A DNA stretch of 64,000 nucleotides from Hugenholtzia roseola DSM 9546 (GTDB lineage Bacteria; Bacteroidota; Bacteroidia; Cytophagales; Bernardetiaceae): assembly GCF_000422585.1 (NCBI RefSeq), contig NZ_AUGI01000034.1, positions 38,332-102,331 of the forward strand, in the 5' to 3' direction. The translations under genes were made by a program, and so were the position numbers. Shown here piece by piece: positions 55,762-64,000 of the stretch; the stretch's first letter is position 1, and every line of letters starts with the position of its first letter. The notes beneath the pieces are model-generated. The model was not told the DNA's origin. It did not search any database and saw nothing but the letters and a program-made list of their open reading frames with translations.

Positions 55762-56586
55762 ATGTCTGCGCCCCTCCCCGATGATTTCCATTCGCAGCGT
55801 CTGCAAAGACTAAGGTGGTTCATACTGCTTTTGGTCTTTGGGCTTCTTTTTTTAGGAATTTACACGTGGTATCTCAATCAAGACCTCAAAAGTGCGTGGC
55901 AGGAAAATACCAACAAAAATCAGGAACTTTTAGCTCTCAAACACGCCTACGACTCCCTACAACGCGAAATTGACTTCCGACAATCGCTTCTCAAACAGAT
56001 GGGCGAGGACATCGAGCAACTCAAAAATCTGCAAACTTCCTTGCGCCAAGAAATCGTGACCCTCACCCATAGCAACGCACTGACGACGCAAAACTACAAG
56101 TTGCTCAAAGAAAAGCTCAAACTATATGAGGCAGAATTGGCACAAAGAGATGTCCTGATTCAAAATATGAAACGCGAAAGCCAAACCTTGCGCGATAGCC
56201 TACAATCGAAAAGAGGCGATTTAGAACCGCTAAACCTACAAGCCGAGCCGATTATGCTCTATGAAGGCGATTCGCTTCTCAATTTGAAAAAACCGCTACA
56301 AATTTTATACGCCAAAATCCGCATCAAGGCTCTGATTCGCGCCACTTCTAAGGTAGGAATCGGGCAGAAGAATATATGTCTGAAAGTATTAAGTCCGAGT
56401 GGAAAGCTCCTTCAATCTGCCAATGTCCCTCACGCCTGCACTGCCCAGCAGTATTTTCATTATACCCAAACAGACCAAATGCTCACCTTTGTTTATGAGC
56501 ATTTGTCGGAGGAACGAGGCTTCTTTCGCCTCGAAATTTGGGCAGACGAGCTACTTATCGGTACGACTACTTTCGAAGTTCAGTAA
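55762..56586 (+). CDS. Hypothetical membrane protein with coiled coil
   Basis: A 274-residue protein. One membrane segment (FILLLVFGLLFLGIYTWYL, residues 20-38), a coiled coil of about 120 residues (QELLALKHAYDSLQREIDF ... RDSLQSKRGDL), then a C-terminal beta-rich domain with ICLKVLSPSGKLLQSANVP and FFRLEIWADELLIGTTTFEV. The fold resembles periplasmic scaffold proteins of unknown role. It lies 75 bases before pyrH. Confidence 0.65.
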   Translation: MSAPLPDDFHSQRLQRLRWFILLLVFGLLFLGIYTWYLNQDLKSAWQENTNKNQELLALKHAYDSLQREIDFRQSLLKQMGEDIEQLKNLQTSLRQEIVTLTHSNALTTQNYKLLKEKLKLYEAELAQRDVLIQNMKRESQTLRDSLQSKRGDLEPLNLQAEPIMLYEGDSLLNLKKPLQILYAKIRIKALIRATSKVGIGQKNICLKVLSPSGKLLQSANVPHACTAQQYFHYTQTDQMLTFVYEHLSEERGFFRLEIWADELLIGTTTFEVQ

Positions 56587-56661
56587 TATCGCAATATTTG
56601 AAGGTGAGCTTCTGGCTTGCCTTTTTTTGATAACTTTTTAAATCCTTACCCCAATTCTACC

Positions 56662-57381
56662 ATGACTTACAAACGCTATAGACGGGTGCTGCTCAAATTA
56701 AGCGGCGAAGCCCTCATGGGAACACAACAATTTGGCATCGAGCCGAGCCGCTTAGAGCAATATGCCTTAGAAATCAAGAACGCCGTAGAAAATGGAATCC
56801 AAGTGGCGGTCGTGATTGGGGGCGGCAACATTTTTAGAGGCGTACAGTCGGATAATGTAGGCATAGACCGCGTACAGGGCGATTACATGGGCATGCTTGC
56901 TACCGTTATCAATGCGATGGCGATACAATCTGCCTTAGAGCAGATGGGTGTTTATACGCGCCTGATGTCGGGAATCAAGATGGAGCAAATTTGCGAGCCT
57001 TACATTCGCCGTCGCGCCATTCGCCACTTAGAAAAAAATAGAGTCGTCATTTTTGCCGCAGGCTTGGGTAGCCCCTACTTCACTACCGACTCTGCCGCTT
57101 CGCTTCGCGCCATAGAAATTGGTGCAGACGTGGTCTTGAAAGGTACGCGCGTAGATGGCGTTTATTCTGCCGACCCTGAAAAAAATCCCGAAGCTGTGCG
57201 CTATGAAAATATTTCCTTCGAGCAGGTCTATCAACAAGGACTCAACGTCATGGACATGACCGCCTTTACCCTCTGCCGCGAAAACAATCTGCCTATCATT
57301 GTCTTCGATATGAACACGCCCGGCAACTTATTAAAGGTCTTGCAAGGCGAAGCCGTAGGCACGCTCATTACAGAATACTAA
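56662..57381 (+). CDS. pyrH: UMP kinase
   Basis: A 239-residue amino-acid-kinase-fold enzyme that makes UDP from [50 protein letters not shown] and [29 protein letters not shown] are all characteristic. [16 protein letters not shown] follows. The Met at 56662 is the family start. Often linked to frr and tsf, but neither is here. Confidence 0.96.
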   Translation: MTYKRYRRVLLKLSGEALMGTQQFGIEPSRLEQYALEIKNAVENGIQVAVVIGGGNIFRGVQSDNVGIDRVQGDYMGMLATVINAMAIQSALEQMGVYTRLMSGIKMEQICEPYIRRRAIRHLEKNRVVIFAAGLGSPYFTTDSAASLRAIEIGADVVLKGTRVDGVYSADPEKNPEAVRYENISFEQVYQQGLNVMDMTAFTLCRENNLPIIVFDMNTPGNLLKVLQGEAVGTLITEY

Positions 57382-57474
57382 ACGAAAATACAGACTTCTC
57401 TTTCTAAGACGTTACAAATATCAAAACGCTTTCAACCCCAAAAGGCTTTCAAAATAGAGCGCAACGGTGTTATC

Positions 57475-57591
57475 AAGTAATGTTAAGTTCTGTAAAAAGC
57501 CTTGTTTTGTCAAATTTATAAACCCTAAGGGTCTTTAAGACCCTTAGGGTTTGGCTCATTTGAATCTAATTTTTAGAATTTAACCTCACTG
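57475..57591. mobile_element. MITE-like element, family 1, short copy (inverted relative to 63061)
   Basis: About 115 bases with inverted ends AGTAATGTTAAGTTCT / AGAATTTAACCTCACT and a central palindrome (57520-57552). It is the reverse complement of 63061-63177, with about 90% identity by eye and the same length. It lies downstream of pyrH; target duplication is not clear. Confidence 0.75.
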
Positions 57592-57614
57592 CGTTATTGC
57601 GTTCTTTCTGACCT

Positions 57615-57648
57615 AAAAAAAGCGCGAAGTTTCGACTTCGCGCTTTTT
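57615..57648. terminator. Bidirectional terminator between pyrH and SDR gene
   Basis: A 10-bp perfect stem (AGCGCGAAGT with ACTTCGCGCT, loop TTCG) with A-run before and T-run after. It would serve both converging genes. Confidence 0.85.
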
Positions 57649-57710
57649 ATTTGTCCCTACTTTTGGCAACAGAGAAACAGCATTTGTAAAGCAAAAAGCA
57701 TTTTTCAGGT

Positions 57711-58406
57711 CTAAATATCGCCTAATTGAGGGCGGATAATCATTTCCTCGATAACGGCTTGTGAAGAAAGGGCGTGTGCGGCATAGATAGCCTTTGCCAC
57801 ATCTTGCGGCTTTATGAAGCGTTCAGGCGGCAAACCTGCCCCTGCCCAACTATCGGTAAGGGTAGCACCGGGCAAGACCGCCACCACGCGAATCTGGTGC
57901 GGCATCAGTTCTAAGCGCAAGACTTTGGTCATGCCGTAAAGGGCAAATTTGGAAATACAATAGCTGCCACCATTCGGGTAGGCTGTAATGCTGGCGATAG
58001 AGCAGATATTGAAAATATCGCCTTTCTTTTGTGCCTTCATCTTTCCGACCAAACCGCGCGTAACGTGATAGGCACTCAAAAGATTGGTATTGAGCATATT
58101 TTCGAGCGTGCCTGCGGGTTCTTCGGTGATAGAGCCTGCCACAAAGTAGCCTGCATTATTGACCAAGACCTCGATGGGCTGGTCTAAAAAATGAACAAAC
58201 CAAATAAAATCTTCTATGTCTTTGGGTTTGGATAGGTCGGCAAGACGGTAGTGAAGCGAAACCTGATATTTGGTCTCGATTTCCATTTTAAGCTGGTCTA
58301 AGGCTTGCTTATCACGTCCGCAAGTGCAGACATGGTAGCCTTTCTGTGCAAATTTTTCGATAATGGCTCTGCCAATGCCTTTGCTACCACCCGTAACAAC
58401 TATCAT
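57711..58406 (-). CDS. Short-chain dehydrogenase/reductase
   Basis: A 231-residue SDR. TGGSKGIGRAIIEKFA is the Gly-rich cofactor motif, LVNNAGYF the NNAG motif, and the active site is Ser in ICSIASITAYPNGGSYCISKFALYG with YxxxK (YCISK). The Arg in CGRDKQAL suggests NADPH. The Met at 58406 fits the fold and the promoter just upstream. Substrate unknown. Confidence 0.9.
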   Translation of the reverse strand: MIVVTGGSKGIGRAIIEKFAQKGYHVCTCGRDKQALDQLKMEIETKYQVSLHYRLADLSKPKDIEDFIWFVHFLDQPIEVLVNNAGYFVAGSITEEPAGTLENMLNTNLLSAYHVTRGLVGKMKAQKKGDIFNICSIASITAYPNGGSYCISKFALYGMTKVLRLELMPHQIRVVAVLPGATLTDSWAGAGLPPERFIKPQDVAKAIYAAHALSSQAVIEEMIIRPQLGDI

Positions 58407-58450
58407 AACATTTGAAGTAAAATGAGAAAAAAGAGAAAGACAAGCAATGA

Positions 58451-58508
58451 AGATAAGCGAAGATAAGCGAAGATAGGCAAAGATAACCAAAAGCTTTCGA
58501 AAACAAAA
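58451..58508 (-). promoter_or_regulatory. Promoter with tandem -7-like decamers
   Basis: Reading the minus strand: TTTTG at 58508-58504, an 18-base spacer, TATCTTTG at 58485-58478. The decamer (AGATAAGCGA on the plus strand) is then repeated in tandem over 58451-58490, giving two downstream TATCTTCG near-boxes. Leader of about 65 bases to the SDR start. Confidence 0.65.
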
Positions 58509-58522
58509 CCCCAAGAGCGGCA

Positions 58523-58555
58523 AAACCCTAAGCGTACTGACGACACTTAGGGTTT
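58523..58555 (-). terminator. Terminator after T9SS lipase-like gene
   Basis: AAACCCTAAG pairs with CTTAGGGTTT around a 13-base loop, 50 bases past the stop of the gene upstream on the minus strand. Confidence 0.7.
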
Positions 58556-58605
58556 ATTGGGGTTTATTAGTTAGGTGCAAAAAGGCTCAAAAAATAGGCG
58601 CGAGG

Positions 58606-60567
58606 CTATTTTTCTAAAATGACTTTTTGCGTCAGGCGTTCATTTTCGGTGCGAATCTCTATGATATAAAGTCCGTTTTCTGCCCCTTCTGCCTGCCATT
58701 GGTATTGGTGTTTGCCCAAGTTTAGCTCTGGCAAAATTTGCTGCGCCACTCTGCGCCCTTTGGCATCATAAACCGAAACGACAACATCTTGTAAGGTTTG
58801 GTTTTCAAAAACCACTGTCGTTTGGCTGCTCATCGGGTTTGGATAAGCCGCCTCTAAGCGCAAAGAGCTTGCTTTTTTGGTTTCGTCCTCTTTTTGGCTT
58901 GTGCCTAATTGGTGCAAGGTATTTTCTACTACGGCAAAACTGCTGACCAAAGACTTGCTAAAATTGCCGTTTTCAGCGTGAATGGCGAGGTTATACAAGC
59001 CTTGTGGCAATCCTTTTGGTAAATGAAGGCTATAAACGCCTGCCTTTTCCTCAAATTCCACTACATAAGTAGGGGCAGTCATTCTATCAAAACCTTCGGC
59101 ATCAGAAGTTAGGCTTATTACACCCGTAACCTTTGCACCCTGCGCATTAAGGGGCTGATGCGCCAAAACTTGCAAATTAAGTGCGATAGGTTCGCCTGCA
59201 CGATACGTCCATTTTTCGTCATTTAGGTCAGAAGTAAGTCGCAATCCAACTTGTGTGCCTGTATTCACTAAGGCTACAAAAGGCGTAGCGTCTAAACGGC
59301 TTGCCAAGGTGTAAGTGCCACTTTGTAGGTTTTCGCCTTCCAAGCGCAAAGTAGTTACATAGCCACCCAACATGTCCATCTGCACGATTTCTGCACTGCG
59401 CAAAATTTCGGGACGCATTGTTTCGCCATTAGGCGCAATTAGTACAAAATCGTCTGCTTCGGAAAGATGGTGAATATCGAGCAAAAGTTCTGTTGTATTT
59501 TTTTCTACAACCAAATTCGCCTTTCCTTCTTTGGTGCTAATCACCTGCACAAAACTCTCTACAATGGCGTTGGGGTTTTTCACTGGTTCGGGCGCAAGGT
59601 TTTGGGCTTGCTCCTTAGCAAGGGTTGTGGGCAAATTCGCCTTGACATATTGCCACATATACTGCCCTTTATGCACTTCGCTGTGGTCTAAATCGGTTGC
59701 GGCAGTGCCATGTCCGCCTAAAAGGTGTATAGAATTGGGGCGTTTGGTGCTATAATAAGGCACAACGCCATCATTTCCACCTGTGGAAGAACTGCCACCA
59801 TTTAGATTGAGATAAACGCCTGAAAACCAAAGGATTCCACCATATCCCCACGCGCCTACGGTACGAAAACGCGCATTAGGACGGTTCGGGTGCGAATCCG
59901 TTTGAGAGCGGAAATAGCTGGCATAGCCTGTTTGCAGGCTGTAAGTGGCATCATTTACCTGTCCAAAAACATTGGAAAGCCACCAAACCCAACCACTTTG
60001 CGCCAAATCTGCCAAAGGCGTACCAAAGTGTGGCGAACCCAAAGTAATGACGCGCTCCACGCGACTTGTTGCGCCGTAATGTACCAAGGCGGCATCACTA
60101 TCCAAGCCACCTTTGCTATGCGCTACCACTACCACGCGCGAAACACCATAGCGATTGGCAACCGTATTGAGCATGTCGCGAAAAAGTTGTCCATTGACCC
60201 ACATATTTTTATCGGGGTGAACGGATACAAAGGCGGTACGGTAGCCGTCGTTATAGGCGCGTGTGTACATGTCGTTGTTTTCCCACCAAGTGCTGGCACG
60301 CGACGAGTAGCCATGAATGAAGACCAAAACGGGCGCACCTGCACGCGGATTTGTAGGATTTGCACCGTAATAAATATTGCCTGCATCGCTGCTGCCATTG
60401 CCCAAAATGTCGCCTTGGCTGCGTTGTAGGGTTGTGTTTAGCTGTGAAGTGGTAGGTAAGTTTCCTGTCGGAACATCTAATTCTATCTCCTTTATTTGCG
60501 CAAATGCGCCAAAACTAACAAGGCAATAGAAGGCAAAAGCCACCAAAGAGAGGACAATTTTTTTCAT
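58606..60567 (-). CDS. T9SS-secreted alpha/beta hydrolase (lipase-like)
   Basis: A 653-residue secreted protein. The Met at 60567 gives a clean signal peptide (to FAQ). The hydrolase has APVLVFIHGYSS (oxyanion), VVVVAHSKGGLDS with the nucleophile Ser, GNDGVVPYYS with the likely Asp, and DLDHSEVHKGQYMW with the His. LGSPHFGTPLADLA is typical of lipases. A beta-sandwich region follows, then a T9SS type A sorting domain (LEAAYPNPMSSQTTVVFEN ... NGLYIIEIRTENERLTQKVILEK). Likely an exported lipase or esterase; substrate unknown. Confidence 0.88.
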   Translation of the reverse strand: MKKIVLSLVAFAFYCLVSFGAFAQIKEIELDVPTGNLPTTSQLNTTLQRSQGDILGNGSSDAGNIYYGANPTNPRAGAPVLVFIHGYSSRASTWWENNDMYTRAYNDGYRTAFVSVHPDKNMWVNGQLFRDMLNTVANRYGVSRVVVVAHSKGGLDSDAALVHYGATSRVERVITLGSPHFGTPLADLAQSGWVWWLSNVFGQVNDATYSLQTGYASYFRSQTDSHPNRPNARFRTVGAWGYGGILWFSGVYLNLNGGSSSTGGNDGVVPYYSTKRPNSIHLLGGHGTAATDLDHSEVHKGQYMWQYVKANLPTTLAKEQAQNLAPEPVKNPNAIVESFVQVISTKEGKANLVVEKNTTELLLDIHHLSEADDFVLIAPNGETMRPEILRSAEIVQMDMLGGYVTTLRLEGENLQSGTYTLASRLDATPFVALVNTGTQVGLRLTSDLNDEKWTYRAGEPIALNLQVLAHQPLNAQGAKVTGVISLTSDAEGFDRMTAPTYVVEFEEKAGVYSLHLPKGLPQGLYNLAIHAENGNFSKSLVSSFAVVENTLHQLGTSQKEDETKKASSLRLEAAYPNPMSSQTTVVFENQTLQDVVVSVYDAKGRRVAQQILPELNLGKHQYQWQAEGAENGLYIIEIRTENERLTQKVILEK

Positions 60568-61030
60568 GGGTAAAAAGAAGGGGAATATTGAGTGTGTCTG
60601 TGTGAAAATTTGTATCGTTTTGTTAGCAAAGCAGTTAGAAGATAAAAGCCTTTTGAGTTGTGCAAACGCCGCTGGGCATTTCTTTTTTTTGTTTAAAAGG
60701 TATGCTTGCATAACATTGATGCAAAGTAAAAACATAATATCCTGATTTGCAAGCGATTGACGATTTTTTTTTCGCAAAAATCGTTTTTTTTCGATTTTTC
60801 CTGCTTTGTTTTCCCTTTTTTACCAAAAAAAATAAAACTTTCTTATCCTAAGTCAGAAAAAGGGCAGGCGTTTTCTTTTGACAAAAAACTTACATCTGAT
60901 TTTTAATGTACCTTTCAGATTTTAATTTCAAACCCGAAGCGCAGGGAAGGCGTTTCGGGTTTGAAGCAGTTGGGTCTGAAAAATAAAAAAGGACAAGGTC
61001 AGCCTTGTCCCTACAAATCTGTTTTAGTGC
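60568..61030. other. Intergenic region with terminator of the serine-biosynthesis gene
   Basis: About 460 bases. On the minus strand, GGACAAGG pairs with CCTTGTCC (60991-61010) and is followed by a T-rich run, giving the terminator of the fused ser gene. The same hairpin and neighbouring TTTTTCAGACCC-like bases belong to the family 1 repeat. The rest is very AT-rich and shows no gene. Confidence 0.55.
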
Positions 61031-62938
61031 CTAATATAAAATGCGAAAACGAATGGTGTTTTCTATATTTTTTAGGTCGGCGATAACGTTTTCGTTGTAT
61101 TTTTTATTGACATCGGTAATGACATAGCCAATTTCTTCGTTGGTTTTGAGATACTGCCCCACGATATTGACCTGATGCTGGGCTAAGGTTTGGTTTATTT
61201 TTGCCAAAATACCCGGTACGTTTCGGTGAATGTGAATCAAACGATGCGCATCTTTGAGTTTGGGCAGTTGCAATTCGGGGAAATTAACGCTGGCAAAGGT
61301 ATTGCCTGCATTGATGTAATCTATGATTTTATTGGGAACAAATTGGGCGATATTTACCTGCGCCTCCTGCGTACTGCCCCCTACGTGCGGCGTTAGGATA
61401 CAGTTGGGAATGTGGCGAAGTTGGGAAATAAATTCTTCGCTGTTGTTTTTGGGTTCATAAGGAAAAACATCAATCCCTGCGCCCAAGATTTTGCCATTTT
61501 GTAGGTAAGTAACTAAGGCTTCGATATCCACTACCGCACCACGCGCCAAATTTAAAAACACCACGCCTTCTTTCATGCGCTCAAATTCGGCATGGCTAAT
61601 TAAGTGCTGATTTTCTTTGCGCCCATCTACGTGCAGGGTTACGATGTCGGCTTTTTCTAATAGCTCTTCGAGCGAGTGGCAAGGTTTGGCATTTCCCAAA
61701 GCCAATCTATCGACAATATCATAAAAATAAACCTCCATGCCCATTGCCTCTGCCAAGACCGAAAGTTGTGAGCCAATATTGCCATATCCGACAATACCCA
61801 ATTTTTTGCCTCTAATTTCGAAACTATTAGCAGCCGATTTTGTCCATTTTCCCTTGTGCATGTCCATCACTTGGGCAGGCACATTGCGCAAGAGCATAAT
61901 CATTTCGGCAATCGCAAGCTCTACGACACTGCGCGTGTTGCTATAAGGCGCGTTGAAAACGGTAACGCCTTTTTTGGTACAAGCCTCCAAATCAATTTGA
62001 TTTGTGCCGATACAAAAAGCCCCTACCGCCAAAAGGCGATTTGCCTTTTCTATCACCTTTGCCGTTAGTTGTGTTTTGGAACGAATCCCCAAAATCGAAA
62101 CCTCTGCCATTCGTTCCAAAAGTTCGTCTTCGCTTAGAGCCGTTTTGAGCAATTCTACCTGATAGCCTTCGGCACGCATCAAATCTACTGCCCTCTGGTG
62201 GATACCTTCTAAAAGTAAAACCTTGATGCGATTTTTAGGAAAAGAAACATTGCGCGGCAGATTGTTGATATAAAGAAACTCGTCTAAGCTAACCACTTCT
62301 TTTTCAGCCACTTCCACAACCGAATGACGGCGCACATTTTCGGTAAAGGCGTAGAATTGGTTTGCCAAGCCTGCCTCTTTGATTTCGTAGTCGGTGTAGC
62401 CATCGCCGATGACGTAAATCTCACCTTTCAAATCGAGGCTTTTGAGCAGTTTGACTTTGCCCTTGTCTTCGGATAAAAAGTTTTGTTCGTCGAAGCCAAC
62501 AATATTTCCATCTGCATCAAAAACAAAACTATTAGCATAAATATTTTCAGGCTTCACGCCAAAAGTTGTAACGATAGGCTCTATAAAGTCTTTAAAGCCG
62601 CTCGATACAATCAAGATATGGTCGGTGTAGGTATTAAAAAATTCTTGATTGCGTTTGAAAGAGTCTGATATTTTTTCGCTCAAAATTGAAATTAAATCGG
62701 GCAAATGGCGGCGATTTGCTGCCAAGATTTGCAGCCTTTTTTGTAAAGAATCGCGAAATGAAATTTTGCCTTCCATCGCCAAATGGGTAAGTTCGCTGAT
62801 TTGCGCCAAACTTCGCGCCTTTTCCGCTTCTGCTTTATGCGCATGGCTTAGGTGGCAAAGCTCGTCCATAGCCTCTACTTTGGTGAAAGTGCTATCAAAG
62901 TCGATGATAAAATATTTGACAGACGAATTAGGAGTCAT
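61031..62938 (-). CDS. Fused phosphoserine phosphatase / phosphoglycerate dehydrogenase
   Basis: A 635-residue bifunctional protein with steps 1 and 3 of serine synthesis. Residues 1-215 are a HAD phosphatase of SerB type: FIIDFDSTFTK (Asp13, Asp15), VSSGFKDFIEP, GDGYTDYE. Residues about 235-560 are D-3-phosphoglycerate dehydrogenase (SerA): GAFCIGTNQIDLEA, GIVGYGNIGSQLSVLAEAMG (NAD site), LNLARGAVVDIEAL (catalytic Arg), and TPHVGGSTQEAQ (catalytic His). The C-terminus (VPGILAKINQTLAQHQVNIVGQYL) is an ACT domain, probably for serine feedback. SerC is not adjacent. Confidence 0.93.
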   Translation of the reverse strand: MTPNSSVKYFIIDFDSTFTKVEAMDELCHLSHAHKAEAEKARSLAQISELTHLAMEGKISFRDSLQKRLQILAANRRHLPDLISILSEKISDSFKRNQEFFNTYTDHILIVSSGFKDFIEPIVTTFGVKPENIYANSFVFDADGNIVGFDEQNFLSEDKGKVKLLKSLDLKGEIYVIGDGYTDYEIKEAGLANQFYAFTENVRRHSVVEVAEKEVVSLDEFLYINNLPRNVSFPKNRIKVLLLEGIHQRAVDLMRAEGYQVELLKTALSEDELLERMAEVSILGIRSKTQLTAKVIEKANRLLAVGAFCIGTNQIDLEACTKKGVTVFNAPYSNTRSVVELAIAEMIMLLRNVPAQVMDMHKGKWTKSAANSFEIRGKKLGIVGYGNIGSQLSVLAEAMGMEVYFYDIVDRLALGNAKPCHSLEELLEKADIVTLHVDGRKENQHLISHAEFERMKEGVVFLNLARGAVVDIEALVTYLQNGKILGAGIDVFPYEPKNNSEEFISQLRHIPNCILTPHVGGSTQEAQVNIAQFVPNKIIDYINAGNTFASVNFPELQLPKLKDAHRLIHIHRNVPGILAKINQTLAQHQVNIVGQYLKTNEEIGYVITDVNKKYNENVIADLKNIENTIRFRILY

Positions 62939-63060
62939 AAAAAAGAGAAAAGATTGGAGAAAAGAAAAGAGTAGGCGTGTTTTTATTGGTCTGCGTATGG
63001 TGCAAAGTTCGTTTTTTTTGGGTAAAAGCGCGAAAAAGCAGGCGAAAAGCCCATAAAAAA

Positions 63061-63177
63061 CAGTGATGTTAAATTCTAAAAAACAGGTTCGAATGAGCCA
63101 AACCCTAAGGGTCTTAAAGACCCTTAGGGTTTATAAATTTGACAAAAAAAGGCTTTTCACACAACTTAAGCTGACTG
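63061..63177. mobile_element. MITE-like element, family 1, short copy
   Basis: About 115 bases, ends CAGTGATGTTAAATTCT / ACAACTTAAGCTGACTG, with a central palindrome (63100-63132). It is flanked on both sides by ATAAAAAA (63053-63060, 63178-63185), an 8-base target duplication. Reverse complement of the copy at 57475. Confidence 0.78.
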
Positions 63178-63182
63178 ATAAA

Positions 63183-63214
63183 AAACCCTTAGCAAGTTGC
63201 CTCGCTAAGGGTTT
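63183..63214 (-). terminator. Terminator of the AIM24-family gene
   Basis: AAACCCTTAGC pairs with GCTAAGGGTTT around a 10-base loop, about 30 bases after the stop codon of the minus-strand gene. Confidence 0.7.
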
Positions 63215-63239
63215 CGGTTGTTTTCAACGTGTATCGCAC

Positions 63240-64000
63240 TTAGTCTAAAAGGTCGCCGATAGCACCTAAGGCAGAACTTCCTTTTGTCGCATTTCCGCTA
63301 AAAGGAGAAAGTGCCTGCACTAATTTTGAAATGGGCATAGATTGTATCCAGACTCTGCCTGTTCCGCTCAAAGTGGCTAAAAACAAGCCTTCGCCCCCTA
63401 CAAACATAGATTTCAAGTTGCCTGAACGCTGAATGTCGTAATTGACACCCTCTTCAAAAGCCACAACGCAACCTGTATCCACGCGCAAGGTTTCGTTATT
63501 GAGCGTGCGCTCGATGACCGTACCGCCTGCATGGATAAACGCCATGCCATCGCCTTGCAATTTTTGTAGGATAAAACCCTCACCGCCAAAAAAGCCTGCC
63601 CCTAACTTTTTATTCAAGTGAATAGAGATTTTTGTACCCAAAGCGGCACACAAAAAGGCATCTTTTTGAACAATAAGCGTGCTATTATTGCACTGATTCA
63701 AATGAACAGGCATCACCGTACCCGGAAAAGGTGCAGAAAAAGCGACATGACCCTTGCCACTACCTTCGTGTGTGAAGTGTGTCATAAAGAGCGATTCGCC
63801 CGTTATCATACGCGCCCCTGCCGACATGAGTTTGCCAAAAAAGCCCTGACTTGGATTCGAGCCATCGCCCATCTTGCTTTCCGACTTGATGCCGCCTTCC
63901 ATATACAACATAGCACCTGCCTCTGCAATGACAGTTTCGCCATTGTCAAGCTCTACTTCTACTATTTGAATATCGCCGCCAATAATGCGGTAGTCTATTT
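63240..64000 (-). CDS. AIM24-family (TIGR00266) protein, truncated by window edge
   Basis: 253 codons are visible and the frame stays open to position 64000, so the start lies outside. The visible N-terminus [33 protein letters not shown] is the standard family start, so only a few residues are missing. [26 protein letters not shown] is the conserved C-terminal segment. The family forms a beta-helix-like fold of unknown role. Gly-rich and without signal peptide, so cytoplasmic. Confidence 0.9.
   Translation of the reverse strand, partial: IDYRIIGGDIQIVEVELDNGETVIAEAGAMLYMEGGIKSESKMGDGSNPSQGFFGKLMSAGARMITGESLFMTHFTHEGSGKGHVAFSAPFPGTVMPVHLNQCNNSTLIVQKDAFLCAALGTKISIHLNKKLGAGFFGGEGFILQKLQGDGMAFIHAGGTVIERTLNNETLRVDTGCVVAFEEGVNYDIQRSGNLKSMFVGGEGLFLATLSGTGRVWIQSMPISKLVQALSPFSGNATKGSSALGAIGDLLD

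Noticed and set aside
1..64000. CRISPR array
   Set aside because: No regularly spaced repeats with unique spacers; the tandem repeats seen have no spacers.

Overview
This window looks like a chromosomal segment of a member of the Bacteroidota, probably an aerobic Cytophagales-type bacterium. Promoter-like boxes of the Bacteroidota form (TAnnTTTG at -7, TTG or TTTG about 19 bases upstream) precede many genes. Several large secreted proteins end in a type IX secretion (T9SS type A) sorting domain. SusC/BtuB-type TonB receptors, lipoproteins with acidic +2 regions, MenB, a FabI of the Bacteroidota type and a SerB-SerA fusion point the same way. This is inference from gene content; no rRNA, tRNA or CRISPR array was recognised.

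Region 1 (1-5.9 kb) is the most unusual part. It is a tandem array of three cassettes. Each has a conserved promoter and leader, a small secreted Cys-containing peptide gene, a strong but sequence-unrelated hairpin, and a roughly 390-residue DUF4221/beta-propeller-like lipoprotein. In two cassettes a small thioredoxin-like lipoprotein follows (CxxC or CxC). The first cassette has lost its thiol gene by an internal deletion whose junction is visible. The array abuts an RND efflux set (adaptor plus two permeases, 5.9-13.9 kb) whose adaptor has the same upstream promoter motif found between cassettes. The 630-base gap between adaptor and permeases is filled by nested small inverted-repeat elements.

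Region 2 (14-25 kb) is mostly housekeeping: a CHRD-like lipoprotein, hisF, fabI, prs, acpP, menB, a methyltransferase, an LpxH-like phosphoesterase, a HlyD-type adaptor with a DUF4199 protein, and dcd. Region 3 (25-41 kb) holds two TonB-dependent receptors, an RsmB-type methyltransferase, an isochorismatase-family hydrolase, a Spy-like periplasmic protein, a T9SS-exported metalloprotease, a stand-alone CZB protein, an MlaF-like ATPase and an alpha/beta hydrolase. Region 4 (41.2-46.4 kb) is one giant T9SS-secreted surface protein whose frame is broken at a run of eight G.

Region 5 (46.9-57.4 kb) contains an M23 peptidase, then the conserved MoxR / DUF4350 / DUF4129 / SpoIIM cluster with a divergent RDD gene, a TerD-family gene, a coiled-coil membrane protein and pyrH. 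Region 6 (57.7-64 kb, minus strand) has an SDR oxidoreductase, a T9SS-secreted lipase-like protein, a fused SerB-SerA enzyme and an AIM24-family gene cut by the window edge.

At least two families of small non-coding inverted-repeat elements (MITE-like) are scattered through the intergenic regions, several with visible target duplications. A recurring CCCTAAG...CTTAGGG hairpin ends many transcription units.
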